Both the position numbers and the translations under genes were made by a program. A stretch of 64,000 nucleotides of DNA from Leptospira meyeri (GTDB lineage: Bacteria > Spirochaetota > Leptospiria > Leptospirales > Leptospiraceae). Positions 7,784 to 18,871 of this stretch are shown here, piece after piece. The number at the start of each line of letters is the position of its first letter. The first letter of the stretch is position 1. Under the pieces are notes generated by a model. That model did no database searches. It had not been told where the DNA came from and saw only the letters and a list, made by a program, of their open reading frames with translations. The DNA is taken from contig NZ_SORO01000001.1 in NCBI RefSeq assembly GCF_004368965.1, forward strand, positions 2,326,001 through 2,390,000. The letters run 5' to 3'.

Positions 7784-9341
7784 TCACTGTCCCTTGTAAA
7801 TAACCATTGAATTCTCTAATTTTATTTGTATCTAAAAACTTTTTTGCCTGGGAAGGTTTTACCATAAGAGTCTTTGGATACGTTGTATTGATCTTTAATA
7901 AATTTGTTTCAGCAGGAGCATTTTTCACCCCCCATGTAGAGAGAGGATCAAGAACAAATGTTGTTTGGATCAAATACTCTTTTCCTTTTGTCACAACCAC
8001 ATCATAAGGCAACTGGATCCAAATAGCTTCTCCTTTTGATTCTACAAGAACTGTTTGGAATCTATCTTTTTCCGTTTGGTCTGTATTGGATTCTGTTCGA
8101 AGTATAAATTCTAAATCTGTTTTGATTTCTTCCTTTTCCAAGACACGTTTATCAGATATTTTTTCATAAGCAAGATACAAGTTGTACGGAGTGATCACAT
8201 CGACTGCAGCACGAACCAAAGAAGCATCAAACTTTTTAACCTGGTTCTGGTTCCAATTGAAAGGCATTTGTAACTCTTCTATAGAGGAATATACATTGAA
8301 TTGGTTTAAATAAAGGTATTCATATCCTTCTGATGTACCGATTTTTTGGTATTCTGTAATTCCTACAACTCTACTATTACTGGCTTTACCTATCCTTTGT
8401 AATTCTCTGATTGTGCTTAGTTCAGAGTGATTGGGAACCAATAAAACTGGTTCAATTTCCATATGTCGTAAATCGTTCAATGCCATGATAATCGATCCGG
8501 ATTTTTCCTTCACGGCGGAAGATAGAAGCAAAAAAAGTTTTCTTGATTCTTTTTTCCCAGAGGAAATTTTAGACTTTAATCCTTGTAATGCGGATACAAT
8601 CGATTCGGATTGGTTGTTTCCTTGCCAACCTGTCTCTTCCATTAATTTTTTGATTTCATTATGTTCTTTTGTTGGCGGGATGGTGACAATTTTATCTTTC
8701 TTTACAAGTGTCACACCTAAGAACAGTCCGTCCTGATCATACAAAGAGGCCAAACTCTTTAGAATATCTTTTTTGTAATAAGCATACGAAGAATGAATGT
8801 CTACAAAAAGATTAATTTCATAATTAGGAGCAATCTTATTCTTCTTTTCATAAAACCTAGGTGGCAAAAATCGAAAACTTTTTTCATTATGTTTTTCGTA
8901 TGCCAAAACAAAATTTGATATGAGTTTGGATTGAATGGTTTGCCTTGTTTGATTTTTGCAGTTAAAAATAACCGTTTTTACAAGGATCGGATTTCCGAAA
9001 TCAATTTGATCTTGGACTACAAAATGAGAATCCCACTCCGTACAGTAAGAAAATAGATCCTGGTCTTTTAGTTCGCTTTCTTCGTTCCATTCTGATTCAT
9101 TTAAATAATTTTCAACAAGTTTCGGATCGGTAACTTCAGTAAAAAAATTTCGTTTGATATAGTGTCGTGAAAGACGGGACAATTCGAACCCCGCTTCTCG
9201 TCTTGATCCTAGTACTGGTGGAACTTCTCCTGAAATGTACGCTGGAAGGATAGAAATTTCTTTCCCGATAATAAATTCGGGAAAGAACGCAATAAAAATC
9301 AAAATCAATGCAGAGGGAATTCGGAGGGGGCGGCGAGACAT
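7764..9341 (-). CDS. Secreted protein with possible degenerate VWA-like domain
   Basis: 525 residues; N-terminal signal peptide (residues ~10-26, ending IIGKE). Around residue 175 the strand NLFVDIHSSYAYY, followed by alternating helices and strands (LFLLLSSAVKEKSGSI, EPVLLVPNH, SRVVGITEY), resembles a von Willebrand A fold, but the metal-site DxSxS reads DIHSS, so metal binding is doubtful. The C-terminal third is beta-rich with no family I recognise. Probably periplasmic. First gene of a coupled pair with the Fis-type protein downstream; its stop lies 20 bp inside that gene. Confidence 0.55.
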   Translation of the reverse strand: MSRRPLRIPSALILIFIAFFPEFIIGKEISILPAYISGEVPPVLGSRREAGFELSRLSRHYIKRNFFTEVTDPKLVENYLNESEWNEESELKDQDLFSYCTEWDSHFVVQDQIDFGNPILVKTVIFNCKNQTRQTIQSKLISNFVLAYEKHNEKSFRFLPPRFYEKKNKIAPNYEINLFVDIHSSYAYYKKDILKSLASLYDQDGLFLGVTLVKKDKIVTIPPTKEHNEIKKLMEETGWQGNNQSESIVSALQGLKSKISSGKKESRKLFLLLSSAVKEKSGSIIMALNDLRHMEIEPVLLVPNHSELSTIRELQRIGKASNSRVVGITEYQKIGTSEGYEYLYLNQFNVYSSIEELQMPFNWNQNQVKKFDASLVRAAVDVITPYNLYLAYEKISDKRVLEKEEIKTDLEFILRTESNTDQTEKDRFQTVLVESKGEAIWIQLPYDVVVTKGKEYLIQTTFVLDPLSTWGVKNAPAETNLLKINTTYPKTLMVKPSQAKKFLDTNKIREFNGYLQGTVSVIKKK

Positions 9342-9417
9342 AAAATTAGAATCGGTCCATTCACGGAAAATGTAAATCTTTATCCTGCAGGCATCTTTCG
9401 TTTTCTTTGAGAAAAGA

Positions 9418-9446
9418 TTGACAAGGGTTTTTTATAGGATCAAATT
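9418..9446 (+). promoter_or_regulatory. Candidate sigma-70-type promoter of lipL21
   Basis: A perfect TTGACA at 9418-9423 lies about 50 bp before the lipL21 start codon. The -10 at the right distance is weak (TCAAAT or CAAATT around 9440-9446, spacing 16-17). A clear ribosome site AAGGAG follows at 9455-9460, ten bases before the ATG. Confidence 0.5.
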
Positions 9447-9470
9447 CTTCGGAAAAGGAGTAGATTCTTT

Positions 9471-10052
9471 ATGAAGAAATCGCTTATCGTATGTGCCTCT
9501 CTAATCGCATTTGTTGTATCTTGCGGATCCAATGATGGAGGCAGAAGAGACGCTACGACCGTAGGTAAAAATGGTTGGATTTTTGAAGGTTGGGCTTGTG
9601 CACCTGATGCCGCTGCTGCAAAACGTGGCGAGAGCCCTGCTGAATATTGCAAAGGGAAAGAGAAAGAATTCGATTATCTTTACATGAAATTTTCTGCACG
9701 TGCTTCTGACAAAGCAATCAAAGCTAACTCAGTTGCTATGAAACAATCCACTTGCCGTGAAGCAGCTCGTCTTCAAGTTGCTGGTGATGGTTTGAAAAAA
9801 ATATTAGGTGAATATTTAGAACAAGCTTCTGGCGTATCTGATGGTCAATCTACAGGTTCCGTAATTGTTTCTGAATCAAAAGGTATCATCAAAGGAGTTG
9901 GAGTTTACGACTGCTGCTCTCTTAACAACGAAACAGGAATTTGCGCAAACGTTGGCGAGCCTGAGACTTGGGAAGAATGTCAGTGCGTTGGATACCTCAG
10001 ATATGCAGGTGGACAAAAAGCTCTTGAAGCAAAGGCAACTGCAGCTCAGTAA
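9471..10052 (+). CDS. lipL21: LipL21-type outer-membrane lipoprotein
   Basis: 193 residues with a lipoprotein signal ending VVSC (Cys18). The mature part carries the pattern I know from LipL21 of pathogenic Leptospira: DATTVG, GWxFEGWAC, YMKFSARAS, QSTCREAARLQ, ASGVSDG, SVIVSESKG, KGVGVYDC and WEECQCVGY. LipL21 is an abundant surface lipoprotein reported to bind peptidoglycan in L. interrogans. The several Cys suggest disulfides. Monocistronic: own TTGACA promoter, strong ribosome site, and a hairpin plus T-run terminator. This gene is the strongest marker for the genus in the window. Confidence 0.85.
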   Translation: MKKSLIVCASLIAFVVSCGSNDGGRRDATTVGKNGWIFEGWACAPDAAAAKRGESPAEYCKGKEKEFDYLYMKFSARASDKAIKANSVAMKQSTCREAARLQVAGDGLKKILGEYLEQASGVSDGQSTGSVIVSESKGIIKGVGVYDCCSLNNETGICANVGEPETWEECQCVGYLRYAGGQKALEAKATAAQ

Positions 10053-10080
10053 TCTGACTTTTTTGCACTTCAGCGAAAGA

Positions 10081-10108
10081 AGCCTCCTATTCAGGGGGCT
10101 TTTTTTTT
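10081..10108 (+). terminator. Rho-independent terminator after lipL21
   Basis: Stem AGCCTCC / GGGGGCT (one G-T pair), loop TATTCA, followed by nine or more T. It starts about 28 bp after the lipL21 stop. Confidence 0.85.
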
Positions 10109-10122
10109 ACTTAAATAGAAAC

Positions 10123-10506
10123 TTATTTTTTAAGTTTTGGATCAAAGTAGTGTTTATGGATAAACTCCTGAACTACTTTGTGTTCTGCAGCAGCCAAAGG
10201 TTGGAAAATGACTGAAGTAGTTTTACCAGCGGTTCGGTGTACTGTTCCAATAATTTCTAACGGATTTTGGTGGAGCGAAAATTGAACCTTCACTTGGTCC
10301 CCTTCATAAAAAATTGCAGTTGTTTGGAATGCAAGACCACCTGTTCCTAAATCGGAGAGATGTCCAGTCACGGGTGTGTTTTTTGATTTCACTAGTTCCA
10401 CTGTGCAAGGAACATCTAACTTCACACGTGCATCTTTACGTTTCTGTTTCACGCCACCATATTTACTATAACTATCCGAGAATATTGACTGTTTTGAATC
10501 TGCCAT
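10123..10506 (-). CDS. PilZ-domain protein
   Basis: 127 residues, most of it one PilZ domain, a cyclic-di-GMP receptor fold. The N-terminal RxxxR (RKDAR, about residue 23-27) is present. The second motif, usually D/N-x-S-x-x-G, reads DLGTGG, so the Ser is replaced by Gly and ligand binding may be weakened. No output domain is attached. ATG with AAGGAAG seven bases upstream. Last gene of the dnaN-gyrA-dus run, 11 bp after dus. Confidence 0.75.
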   Translation of the reverse strand: MADSKQSIFSDSYSKYGGVKQKRKDARVKLDVPCTVELVKSKNTPVTGHLSDLGTGGLAFQTTAIFYEGDQVKVQFSLHQNPLEIIGTVHRTAGKTTSVIFQPLAAAEHKVVQEFIHKHYFDPKLKK

Positions 10507-10517
10507 TTTAACTTCCT

Positions 10518-11531
10518 TTACGCGAGACTAACAAACGTTTCACAGTTTATACTCTCGTTTTCTATTTCGCTTGTTTCCAAAAACTTAGAATCTATTTTTA
10601 CGGATTCCAATTTATCTATAAATTGATTCACATTTGTGATTGTTAAAAGTTCTCTTTTGATGCCATCTGGGAATCCAGTATTTTCTATATATCGTATAAA
10701 GTGCTTTCGAAAAAGTACCAAAGCATAATCATCATCTGAAGGATAAAAATTTAACATCAGATTTAAGTGTTCTAAGATGACTCCCTTTATTTGAACCCAA
10801 TCGATTTTTTCCTTGGGAGTTTCAGAAAAAATCCAAGGATTTCCAATGGCTCTACGACCAATTAATACAAGATCGACACCGTATTTTTTTTTCTTAAACA
10901 TCGCTTCAGAAAAACTGGCCACATCCCCGTTTCCAAAAATAGGAACTTTCGCTTTTGATTTAATTTCACCAATTGCATTCCAATCAGCAAAGCCAGTATA
11001 CGCCATTGCCTTAGTTCTACCATGAACGGAAATGGCTGATACACCAGATCCTTCTAATACTTTGACTGTTTCTAAATAGTTTAAGGAATTGGAATCCCAA
11101 CCAAGACGAATCTTTGCAGTCACTGGTAGACCGGTTTTTTTTCGAATCCCTTCAATCATAGCACCAGCCAAACGAACATTTCGTAAAAGACCTGCCCCTG
11201 ATCCGTGGTGGGAAACTTTTGCCACCGAACAGCCCATATTCAAATCGATCACATCTGGTTTTTTGGAAGCCGCAATTTCTGAAGCATTGACTACCGTTTC
11301 TAAATCCGATCCGAAAATTTGAAAAAAAATGGGTCGTTCTGTTTCTAAATAACGAAACATATCCAATGACTTTGTATTGCCCATTAGCAATTGTTCTGTG
11401 GAAACAAATTCCGTATAAGCAAAAGAGGAACCAAACCGCCTTGTGATTTGTCGATACGGACTATCAGAAATACCAGCCATCGGAGAAAGAACAACATCAC
11501 CTTTGATTGTCACTCCCCCGATGGTAACCAT
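10518..11531 (-). CDS. dusB: tRNA-dihydrouridine synthase (DusB-like)
   Basis: FMN enzyme reducing uridine to dihydrouridine in tRNA. TIM-barrel start LSPMAGISDSPYRQITRRFG binds FMN; DLNMGCSVAKV carries the active-site Cys region; TAKIRLGWD, SVHGRTKAMAYTG and FGNGDV...VLIGRRAIGNPWIF are the canonical later motifs. 337 residues is normal. The B subtype is inferred from similarity to YhdG/DusB proteins. Starts 9 bp after gyrA with AGAGGG just before the ATG, so it is very likely co-transcribed with gyrase. Confidence 0.85.
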   Translation of the reverse strand: MVTIGGVTIKGDVVLSPMAGISDSPYRQITRRFGSSFAYTEFVSTEQLLMGNTKSLDMFRYLETERPIFFQIFGSDLETVVNASEIAASKKPDVIDLNMGCSVAKVSHHGSGAGLLRNVRLAGAMIEGIRKKTGLPVTAKIRLGWDSNSLNYLETVKVLEGSGVSAISVHGRTKAMAYTGFADWNAIGEIKSKAKVPIFGNGDVASFSEAMFKKKKYGVDLVLIGRRAIGNPWIFSETPKEKIDWVQIKGVILEHLNLMLNFYPSDDDYALVLFRKHFIRYIENTGFPDGIKRELLTITNVNQFIDKLESVKIDSKFLETSEIENESINCETFVSLA

Positions 11532-11540
11532 AATCCCTCT

Positions 11541-14066
11541 TTATTCTGAATCGGATTCTGAATCTCTAACGACTGCAAAGTCTTTTACAAAGTCATCATC
11601 TTTGGTATTCACCACTTTGACACCCATAGCAGAACGTCCCAACATCGATATTGTTTTGACTTCTACACGAATGGCCATTCCGGATTGAGTGATGACAAGT
11701 AGTTCATCTTCTTCTTTTACAGAAGCAATACCTACAGCCCGTCCATTTTTTTCACCAATCTTCAAATAGGTCATCCCTTTACCACCACGACCTTTGGTAG
11801 AGAACTCTTCAAAATCAGTTCGTTTTCCAAACCCGTTTTCGGATACGCAGAATAAATTGGTTCCCGGTTCTACTTTTGTAATTCCTGCTATGGCATCATC
11901 GTCTTCCAACTTCATTGCAGTCACACCAGAAGCTGTTCTACCTTGCGAACGAAGTTCATTCAAATTCATACGGATAGCGAGACCATTTTTACTTCCAATA
12001 AACACATCAAAGTTATTTGGGTTAGCAATCACATCGATTAGTTCATCACCATCCCGTAGTCCGATCGCAATGATTCCGGATTTTTTAGTATTTGTAAATT
12101 CATCCAATTGAATTTTTTTCACAAATCCATCTCTTGTAACCATAAGCAAATACGATTCGTCAAAATTTCTAAACGTGAATAAGGAAGTAATGATTTCATC
12201 ATCATTTAGGTTGATCACTGCTTTGAGTGATTTTCCGCGTGCTTCTTTTGTAGCAATCGGTAACTCATAAACTCTCATGAGGAATGCTCTACCTTTATTG
12301 GAAAAGAGCATTAAGTTATCATGAGTCATGGCACTACTGAGTTTTTTAACAAAGTCTTCTCTCTTTGTGGAGATTCCTTGGACTCCCTTTCCCCCTCGTT
12401 TTTGGCGACGGAAGGTATCCATAGGAAGACGTTTGATAAACATATCTTCAGAAAGTTGAACTACAACTTCTTCATCTGCAATCAAATCTTCTGCATTGAA
12501 TGTTGAGGATTCTAAAGATTCTAAACTAATCTCAGTTGTACGATTGTTTCCAAAAGACTGGGAAACTTTTCCAAGTTCCTCACAAATGATGGATTTGACT
12601 CGTTCTGGTTTGGCAAGAATGTCTTCTAGGTCAGCTATAAGAAGTCGCACTTGTTCTAATTCTTCGATAATCTTTTGAACTTCTAAGGAAGTGAGGCGTT
12701 GCAAACGCATTTCTAAAATCGCATCTGCTTGGATTTCAGAAAGTGAGAACGTTGCCATGAGAGAACTTTGTGCTTCTTTTACATCTTTGGATGCACGAAT
12801 GATACGAATCACTTCATCGATATTATCAAGCGCAATGCGAAGTCCTTCTAAGATATGTGCTCGTTTCTGTGCTTTGTCTAAATCAAATTCAGTACGTTTG
12901 ACAACGACTTCATTTCGATGATCTGCATATGATTTTAGGATTTCTTTTAATGAGAAGATCTTTGGGCGGTTATTTAAAATCGCAAGCATTGTAATTCCGT
13001 AACTCACTTGCAGTTGTGTGAGTTTGAAAAGTTGATTTAGGATGACTTGCGCATTTGCATCTTTTTTAACATGGATTTCAACGCGAATTCCCTTTCTATC
13101 CGAAAGATCCAAAATTTCAGAAATCCCTTCAATGATTTTCTCATTCACAAGCTCCCCGATTTTTTCGAGTAAGTTCTTCTTATTTACTTGGTAAGGAATT
13201 TCATTGATGACAATGATCTCACGACCTTTGTTGTTTTCGACGATATCAACTTTAGATCGAATGCGAATGGAACCCTTTCCTGTTGCGTAGGCTTGGTAAA
13301 GACCTTCGCCACCAATGATTGTTCCACCAGTTGGAAAATCAGGTCCCGGAAGAATTTTCATGAGTTCCGGAAGTGTTATGTCTGGATTTTGAATGAGAGC
13401 AATTACTGCATTTACCGATTCTTTTAGGTTATGCGGTGGAATATTGGTAGCCATACCCACTGCGATTCCTGTGGAACCGTTTACCAGAATATTTGGAAAA
13501 TTTGCTGGTAATACATCCGGCTGTTGTCTCGTATCATCAAAGTTTGGCGAAAAGCTAACAGTATTTTTTTCGATGTCTTTGAGTAGTTCTTCCGCAAGTT
13601 TCGTAAGTTTTGCTTCCGTATAACGATAGGCCGCCGCATTATCACCGTCGACAGATCCAAAGTTTCCTTGCCCATCAATCAAAGTCTCTCGCATTGAGAA
13701 AGTTTGGGCCATTCGAACCATAGTTTCGTAAACTGCCGAGTCACCATGAGGGTGATAGTTACCAATCACTTCCCCAACTATTTTTGCTGATTTTACATAA
13801 GGACGATCTGATCTCCAGGCTCTTTCATTCATCGCATGAAGAATTCTTCTATGAACTGGTTTTAATCCATCTCTAACATCGGGAAGGGCTCGACCCACAA
13901 TGACACTCATCGCATAATCAAGGTAAGCTTCCTTCATTTGGTCTTCAATTTCAACCGGAATGACCCGCACACCGGCTTTGAGTGCACCGGCTACGTCTGG
14001 TCTACCGGAAAGATTCAGTGCTAAGGTTTTATTTGATTCGTTCTCTTGGCCGTTTTGTTCGGTCAT
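11541..14066 (-). CDS. gyrA: DNA gyrase subunit A
   Basis: Breakage-reunion subunit of gyrase, which introduces negative supercoils. 841 residues. The start region SVIVGRALPDVRDGLKPVHRRIL, the helix HPHGDSAVYETMVRMAQ (quinolone-resistance region, Ser and Glu at the usual two positions) and AAYRYTEAKL with the catalytic Tyr are clear. The GyrA box is present as KRGGKG near residue 560, marking it as gyrase rather than topo IV, and six blade-like C-terminal repeats follow. Follows gyrB by 19 bp. Confidence 0.97.
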   Translation of the reverse strand: MTEQNGQENESNKTLALNLSGRPDVAGALKAGVRVIPVEIEDQMKEAYLDYAMSVIVGRALPDVRDGLKPVHRRILHAMNERAWRSDRPYVKSAKIVGEVIGNYHPHGDSAVYETMVRMAQTFSMRETLIDGQGNFGSVDGDNAAAYRYTEAKLTKLAEELLKDIEKNTVSFSPNFDDTRQQPDVLPANFPNILVNGSTGIAVGMATNIPPHNLKESVNAVIALIQNPDITLPELMKILPGPDFPTGGTIIGGEGLYQAYATGKGSIRIRSKVDIVENNKGREIIVINEIPYQVNKKNLLEKIGELVNEKIIEGISEILDLSDRKGIRVEIHVKKDANAQVILNQLFKLTQLQVSYGITMLAILNNRPKIFSLKEILKSYADHRNEVVVKRTEFDLDKAQKRAHILEGLRIALDNIDEVIRIIRASKDVKEAQSSLMATFSLSEIQADAILEMRLQRLTSLEVQKIIEELEQVRLLIADLEDILAKPERVKSIICEELGKVSQSFGNNRTTEISLESLESSTFNAEDLIADEEVVVQLSEDMFIKRLPMDTFRRQKRGGKGVQGISTKREDFVKKLSSAMTHDNLMLFSNKGRAFLMRVYELPIATKEARGKSLKAVINLNDDEIITSLFTFRNFDESYLLMVTRDGFVKKIQLDEFTNTKKSGIIAIGLRDGDELIDVIANPNNFDVFIGSKNGLAIRMNLNELRSQGRTASGVTAMKLEDDDAIAGITKVEPGTNLFCVSENGFGKRTDFEEFSTKGRGGKGMTYLKIGEKNGRAVGIASVKEEDELLVITQSGMAIRVEVKTISMLGRSAMGVKVVNTKDDDFVKDFAVVRDSESDSE

Positions 14067-14085
14067 TTTTTTATCCTAATTCCAA

Positions 14086-16035
<1,950 letters not shown>

Positions 16036-16083
16036 CTAGAAAGACCCTCGAAGGGCAAGTGAAAACGGGGAGATTTAAGTGAC

Positions 16084-16407
16084 TTAAGACCTAGGATTTT
16101 GGAATTCGTTTCCCGTTTTAAAGTGAATTTTTTCCAATAAAACTGGGTTCGTAATTGAGTTCACTTTCACCAAAAGTTCTGCCTTTTGAAACTCCAATTC
16201 CTGGGAAACCATGGAGTGACGACAAACAACTGTGAGTTTTTTACCTTCAATAGATTTCGGGAAACTCTGTTTTCCAAAATAATCACCAACAATTTCATTC
16301 CAACGAAGGCGTAGGGTTTTTAGAATCTGATCCCGAAAGACAGCTTCCCTGTCCATACCCATTTTTTCCAAACTTTGGAAGAGTTCGTGGAGTTCGACTT
16401 TTTTCAT
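16084..16407 (-). CDS. dciA: DUF721/DciA-like protein, candidate helicase loader
   Basis: 107 residues of the DUF721 family. Features: RWNEIVGDYFGKQSFPKSIEG, then LTVVCRHSMVSQELEFQKAEL, the conserved W-x(3)-VG and strand-helix pattern. DciA proteins load or assist the replicative helicase DnaB in bacteria lacking DnaC/DnaI; that role here is inference from the family and from the recF-gyrB position, a usual site for this gene. The ATG overlaps the recF stop by 4 bp. Confidence 0.75.
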   Translation of the reverse strand: MKKVELHELFQSLEKMGMDREAVFRDQILKTLRLRWNEIVGDYFGKQSFPKSIEGKKLTVVCRHSMVSQELEFQKAELLVKVNSITNPVLLEKIHFKTGNEFQNPRS

Positions 16408-17507
16408 TTTTCTAAAAACACCTTCACTTTTCCACCTTCCACTTGGTAGATTTCTTTATCAACTGTTAGGTTTCCAACATACTCATGTATTCCTTCCAAG
16501 TCTGTAGTAGTAAAAAATGCCTGCCCACATTCAGAAATAAGATTTACAAAATATTCTCTTCGTTTGACGTCCAGTTCCCTGATGATATCATCAATAAGCA
16601 AAACCGGAGCTTCTCCCGTGGTATCGCGGATCATTTGGAAACAAGCAGTTTTAAGTGCAATGACCGCACTTCGTTTTTGTCCTTGGGATCCAAACCCACT
16701 TAAATCTTTATCATCAAATCCAATTGGCAACGTATCTCTATGGTTTCCACAACTGGTATAACCAATCGCTCTGTCTTTTCGAAGATTAACGATGAGTTTT
16801 TGTCTATGTTCTTCTTTCGAAGAGATATTTGGTTTGTAAGTTAAAAAAAAAGGATCTTTTCCTGAACTTAACTGTTGTAAATTTTTATGAAAATATCCGG
16901 CCAAACTTTCAATGGTTTTGGTTCTGATTTCACGAATTTCCGCATCATGTTCAATGATCGGTTCATCCCAGATTCCAATTTCCCGATCTGTAGAATTTTC
17001 TTTTTTCAAAGTAGCATTTCGTTGTTTTAAGAGACGATCATATTCAATAAGTTGTTTTAAATAATAACGATTGGTGGAAGAAATAAAGGCATCTAAAAAT
17101 CTTCTTCTTTCCACATTGCCATCTTCAATAATGAGAATGTCCGGAGGGCTCATCACAATCGAACGAAAGTATCCTACATAGTCAGAGATTTTTTTAAACT
17201 CTTCCCCGTTAACTTTTAGTTTTTTTCTTTTGGAATAAGAATGTTCAATTCCATATTCAAATAAATAATCATTCTCTTCAGATTCAAATTCAGCACGTAT
17301 GAAGGTATCTTTTGTATCCCACCGAAGGAGTTGGTTTTGATCCGATTCGCGAAAACTTTTTAAATAGGATAACAGAGAAATGGATTCGAGAAGGTTTGTC
17401 TTACCTTCTCCATTGTTTCCAATAAAAAAGATAAGACGTGATTTGAATGTTAACTGAGTCTCTTCGTGATTCCGAAAATTTTTTATGTAAATTTTCTTTA
17501 GAAACAT
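16404..17507 (-). CDS. recF: DNA replication/repair protein RecF
   Basis: SMC-like ATPase acting with RecO/RecR in gap repair and fork recovery. 367 residues: N-terminal IKNFRNHEE, Walker A FIGNNGEGKTNLLESI (about 28-43), ABC signature GFGSQGQKRS near 275 and Walker B VLLIDDIIRELD near 305. Its ATG shares one base with the dnaN stop (TAATG), so the two are translationally coupled. Confidence 0.95.
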   Translation of the reverse strand: MFLKKIYIKNFRNHEETQLTFKSRLIFFIGNNGEGKTNLLESISLLSYLKSFRESDQNQLLRWDTKDTFIRAEFESEENDYLFEYGIEHSYSKRKKLKVNGEEFKKISDYVGYFRSIVMSPPDILIIEDGNVERRRFLDAFISSTNRYYLKQLIEYDRLLKQRNATLKKENSTDREIGIWDEPIIEHDAEIREIRTKTIESLAGYFHKNLQQLSSGKDPFFLTYKPNISSKEEHRQKLIVNLRKDRAIGYTSCGNHRDTLPIGFDDKDLSGFGSQGQKRSAVIALKTACFQMIRDTTGEAPVLLIDDIIRELDVKRREYFVNLISECGQAFFTTTDLEGIHEYVGNLTVDKEIYQVEGGKVKVFLEK

Positions 17508-18625
17508 TAAAGTTTCATTGGCATAATGACAGAAACAAAGTCGCTATCTGAAGGATCTTTAAAAAGAACCGGGGCACTTGAAGTTGTGAATTCTAAAATG
17601 ACCTCAGGATCATCCACAGCTTTCACCACATCACTCAAATAATCACCTTTAAAGGCAATTGTGATTGCTTCTCCATTGTATTCAATTGGCATATTATGAT
17701 CAAACATCATCGTACCAGGATTGGAAGAGCTAATATTGACATTTCCTTTAGTAAAAGCCAAACGAATTTGTTTTGAAGGTTCTTCTGCAGAAATGAGAGC
17801 TTGTTTTAAAAAAGTTAAAAAGTCAGCTTTTACAACTCGAACCGATTCTGAAGTTTGTTTTGGAATGACTTGTTCATAATCAGGAAAGTTTCCATCAATC
17901 AGTTTGAAAAGAAGTTCTACGTTTCCAGAAGAAACATAAATTTGTTCTTCTACAAATCCAATTTTAGCTGTTTCTTTTCCTTCCATCATCTTAAGCATCT
18001 CGCGAACAGCTTTGTGAGGAATGATCACACCATTTTTGAATGGGAATTGTTTTGGAAACTTACGAACAATCTTAGAAAGACGACGTCCATCCGTTCCGAC
18101 AACAATTAGGTCTGTATTGTCCGGTTTTAAAAATAAACCATTGAATACAAACCTAGTTTCTTCAATTGCCATCGCATAAGAAGTTTTACGAAACATCTCA
18201 CGAATGGTTTGGCAAGGAAATTCGACTACACTTGTCTCATCCACTTTTGGAATTGTTTTGATATCTTCTGAATCAATTCCATTGACTTTAAACTTAGTGT
18301 CCATCTTGCCACTGGCATCAGTGATGGTTGTCTCTGAGTTTTCTGATTGGTCTGTCGTTGTGAGTAAACTTGTATCAAAGTTTAAGTTTTTAAAAATACT
18401 CGATAGTTGTTTCGCAGGTAAAGATGCTGTTCCCTTTTCTCCAATGGTGGATGGAACAGAAGTTTTGATTGCGATCTCTAAATCGGTAGCAGAAAGATAA
18501 ACTTCATTCTCACCTGTTTGGATTTTGAGATTGGAGAGAGCCGATTTAATCTCTCGAACTGAGATGACTCCATCCACTGAGTTGATTGCTTTTAGGAATT
18601 CTGTAGTATTGACAGTGAATTTCAT
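17507..18625 (-). CDS. dnaN: DNA polymerase III beta sliding clamp
   Basis: Ring-shaped processivity factor. 372 residues in three clamp domains; recognisable segments are SLPAKQLSSIFKNL, DGRRLS, IPHKAVREML and the C-terminal VIMPMKL that forms part of the partner-binding pocket. ATG with AGAGGA upstream. First gene of the dnaN-recF-dciA-gyrB-gyrA-dusB-pilZ run and separated from dnaA by the origin-like gap. Confidence 0.96.
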   Translation of the reverse strand: MKFTVNTTEFLKAINSVDGVISVREIKSALSNLKIQTGENEVYLSATDLEIAIKTSVPSTIGEKGTASLPAKQLSSIFKNLNFDTSLLTTTDQSENSETTITDASGKMDTKFKVNGIDSEDIKTIPKVDETSVVEFPCQTIREMFRKTSYAMAIEETRFVFNGLFLKPDNTDLIVVGTDGRRLSKIVRKFPKQFPFKNGVIIPHKAVREMLKMMEGKETAKIGFVEEQIYVSSGNVELLFKLIDGNFPDYEQVIPKQTSESVRVVKADFLTFLKQALISAEEPSKQIRLAFTKGNVNISSSNPGTMMFDHNMPIEYNGEAITIAFKGDYLSDVVKAVDDPEVILEFTTSSAPVLFKDPSDSDFVSVIMPMKL

Positions 18626-18639
18626 TTTTCCTCTTCTTC

Positions 18640-18671
18640 TTATTTATATTATATATCTTTATATATATTAT
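18640..18671. other. AT-rich tract, candidate DNA unwinding element
   Basis: About 32 bases that are A/T except for one C and a final flanking base, directly upstream of the dnaN ribosome site and at the far end of the gap from the paired DnaA-box-like sites. Confidence 0.6.
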
Positions 18672-18696
18672 GTCGTTTCCGTTGGTTCTGTCAGTA

Positions 18697-18705
18697 TGTC
18701 GATAA
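18697..18705 (-). repeat. DnaA-box-like 9-mer TTATCGACA (reverse)
   Basis: Reads TGTCGATAA on the plus strand, the exact reverse complement of the copy at 18839-18847. It differs from the usual TTATCCACA only at position 6. Confidence 0.55.
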
Positions 18706-18827
18706 AGCCTGGAAACATCAATTTTTATTGAATTATGTCAGGTTTTTTCCTTTTTGCAACTGTCAATATTTATGTCACTTTGAACAGGTTACGGAAAACT
18801 TAAGGGACAATAAGGACTGACTATGTC

Positions 18828-18847
18828 CTATCGACAGTTTATCGACA
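18828..18847 (+). repeat. Tandem DnaA-box-like 9-mers 11 bp apart
   Basis: CTATCGACA at 18828-18836 and TTATCGACA at 18839-18847, start to start 11 bp, so on the same face of the helix. Just downstream of the dnaA stop. One and two mismatches from the general consensus. Confidence 0.55.
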
Positions 18848-18871
18848 GGTAATGGTCGGATTAATTACAGG

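Larger units (their letters stand above)
18626..18871. other. Candidate replication origin (oriC) between dnaA and dnaN
   Basis: A 246-bp gene-free gap between dnaA and dnaN, the commonest place for a bacterial origin. On the dnaN side is an almost pure A/T tract; on the dnaA side are near-consensus DnaA boxes. A second short repeat, TTATGTCA/G, occurs at 18668, 18733 and 18770, with a fourth copy at 20313 upstream of dnaA. No canonical TTATCCACA was found in the gap. Origin function is inferred, not shown. Confidence 0.75.
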
